Positions 6,341 through 6,700 of a stretch of 6,700 nucleotides of DNA are shown here, one piece after another. The notes below the pieces were generated by a model. That model did no database searches. It saw only the letters and a list, made by a program, of their open reading frames with translations, and was not told the DNA's origin. This DNA comes from Oscillospiraceae bacterium (GTDB lineage: Bacteria; Bacillota; Clostridia; Oscillospirales; Acutalibacteraceae): assembly GCA_902796295.1 (NCBI GenBank), contig CADBOL010000068.1, forward strand, positions 1 to 6,700, given 5' to 3'. How positions within the stretch are numbered: position 1 is the stretch's first letter; every line of letters starts with the position of its first letter. The translations under genes and the position numbers were made by a program.

Positions 6341-6700
6341 TCAGACCGGCTCAATTCCGCCGTATATCTCTTTTCCGTGATTTTTGTCTTTGTCAAAATA
6401 ATAAACTCTTCCGCCTTCGTTTCCGTAAATAACGGAAAACTCACCGTCTTTGTAAACAAGAGCGGCGCCGTTATCCGCGGCAAACCCCGAAAAAGTCCTG
6501 CCTTTAAGCGCTTCTTCAAAGGTGTGCCATTCTCCGCCCTGAAAATGGGGGCAGGCGGCGTAGGGAAGGATTCCGAGACATTCAACAAACATAAACGCGC
6601 CGTTTTCGCCGCAGTCATCGTATCCCTCGGCGAACCAGCACATCATGCCGGAGCTGTATCCGGAGAGAATGACTCCGCTTTCGTATGCCCTGCGCAGAGC
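6341..6700 (-). CDS. Peptidase S51 (dipeptidase E-like), C-terminal part; 5' end outside window
   Basis: The frame is open to the window edge and gives the last 119 residues of what should be a protein of about 200 or more. In fragment numbering the segment GVILSGYSSGMMCWF (9-23) contains the nucleophile elbow, with S16 as the expected catalytic serine. The CWF after it is typical of Listeria Lmo0363-like S51 proteins. CPHF (50-53) supplies the probable catalytic histidine H52, and DNGAALVYKDGEF (76-88) is the conserved core segment downstream. Members are cytoplasmic serine peptidases; characterised PepE cleaves Asp-X dipeptides. The usual G-x-S-A-G elbow reads GYSSG here, with serine in place of alanine after the nucleophile. 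An internal ATG at 6646 is not the start, because it falls after the catalytic serine. The gene is followed 3 nt later by the YgjP metallopeptidase, so the two are probably co-transcribed. Substrate specificity cannot be judged from this half. Confidence 0.9.
   Translation of the reverse strand, partial: ALRRAYESGVILSGYSSGMMCWFAEGYDDCGENGAFMFVECLGILPYAACPHFQGGEWHTFEEALKGRTFSGFAADNGAALVYKDGEFSVIYGNEGGRVYYFDKDKNHGKEIYGGIEPV

Noticed and set aside
6334..6618. 94-codon minus-strand frame overlapping the S51 peptidase gene
   Set aside because: It is out of frame with the conserved peptidase motifs and has no recognisable content.

Overview
The window looks like ordinary chromosomal DNA of a low- to mid-GC Firmicute, most likely a clostridial or ruminococcal-type gut anaerobe. 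The clues are strong GGAGG-type ribosome binding sites, a methionyl-tRNA synthetase with a C-terminal Trbp111 domain directly followed by a TatD hydrolase, and small Firmicutes-style membrane modules (a stand-alone PspC protein, a Pr6Pr family protein, and an ABC-2 exporter with a 12-helix permease). This placement is an inference from gene families and gene order. I see no mobile element, CRISPR array, tRNA or rRNA.

Left part, plus strand (1-2316): the 3' part of metG, a complete TatD-family metal hydrolase whose start overlaps the metG stop by one base, and a 284-residue exported protein that reads as a five-bladed beta-propeller of unknown function. The three genes are tightly packed and end at a strong hairpin terminator (about 2315-2372). 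That terminator also serves the genes converging from the right. A perfect 13-bp inverted repeat lies inside the first 30 codons of tatD.

Middle part, minus strand (4976 down to 2371): a clear sigma-A-type promoter reads into a 59-residue PspC-domain membrane protein, then an ABC ATPase, then an ABC-2 type permease. They appear to form one transcription unit encoding an exporter of unknown substrate. For both the PspC protein and the permease, the ribosome binding site favours a start downstream of the longest open frame.

Right part, minus strand (6700 down to 5034): the C-terminal part of a peptidase S51 (dipeptidase E-like) protein, a complete YgjP/DUF45-type zinc metallopeptidase, and a six-helix Pr6Pr family membrane protein. 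They are separated by 3 nt and by a 4-nt ATGA overlap, which suggests translational coupling. Only a weak AU-rich hairpin lies at the end of this unit, so some read-through into the PspC-ABC operon is possible.

I did not find evidence for a wholly new system. The most distinctive items are the intragenic tatD hairpin, the unassigned propeller protein in the metG-tatD unit, and the compact PspC-led exporter operon.
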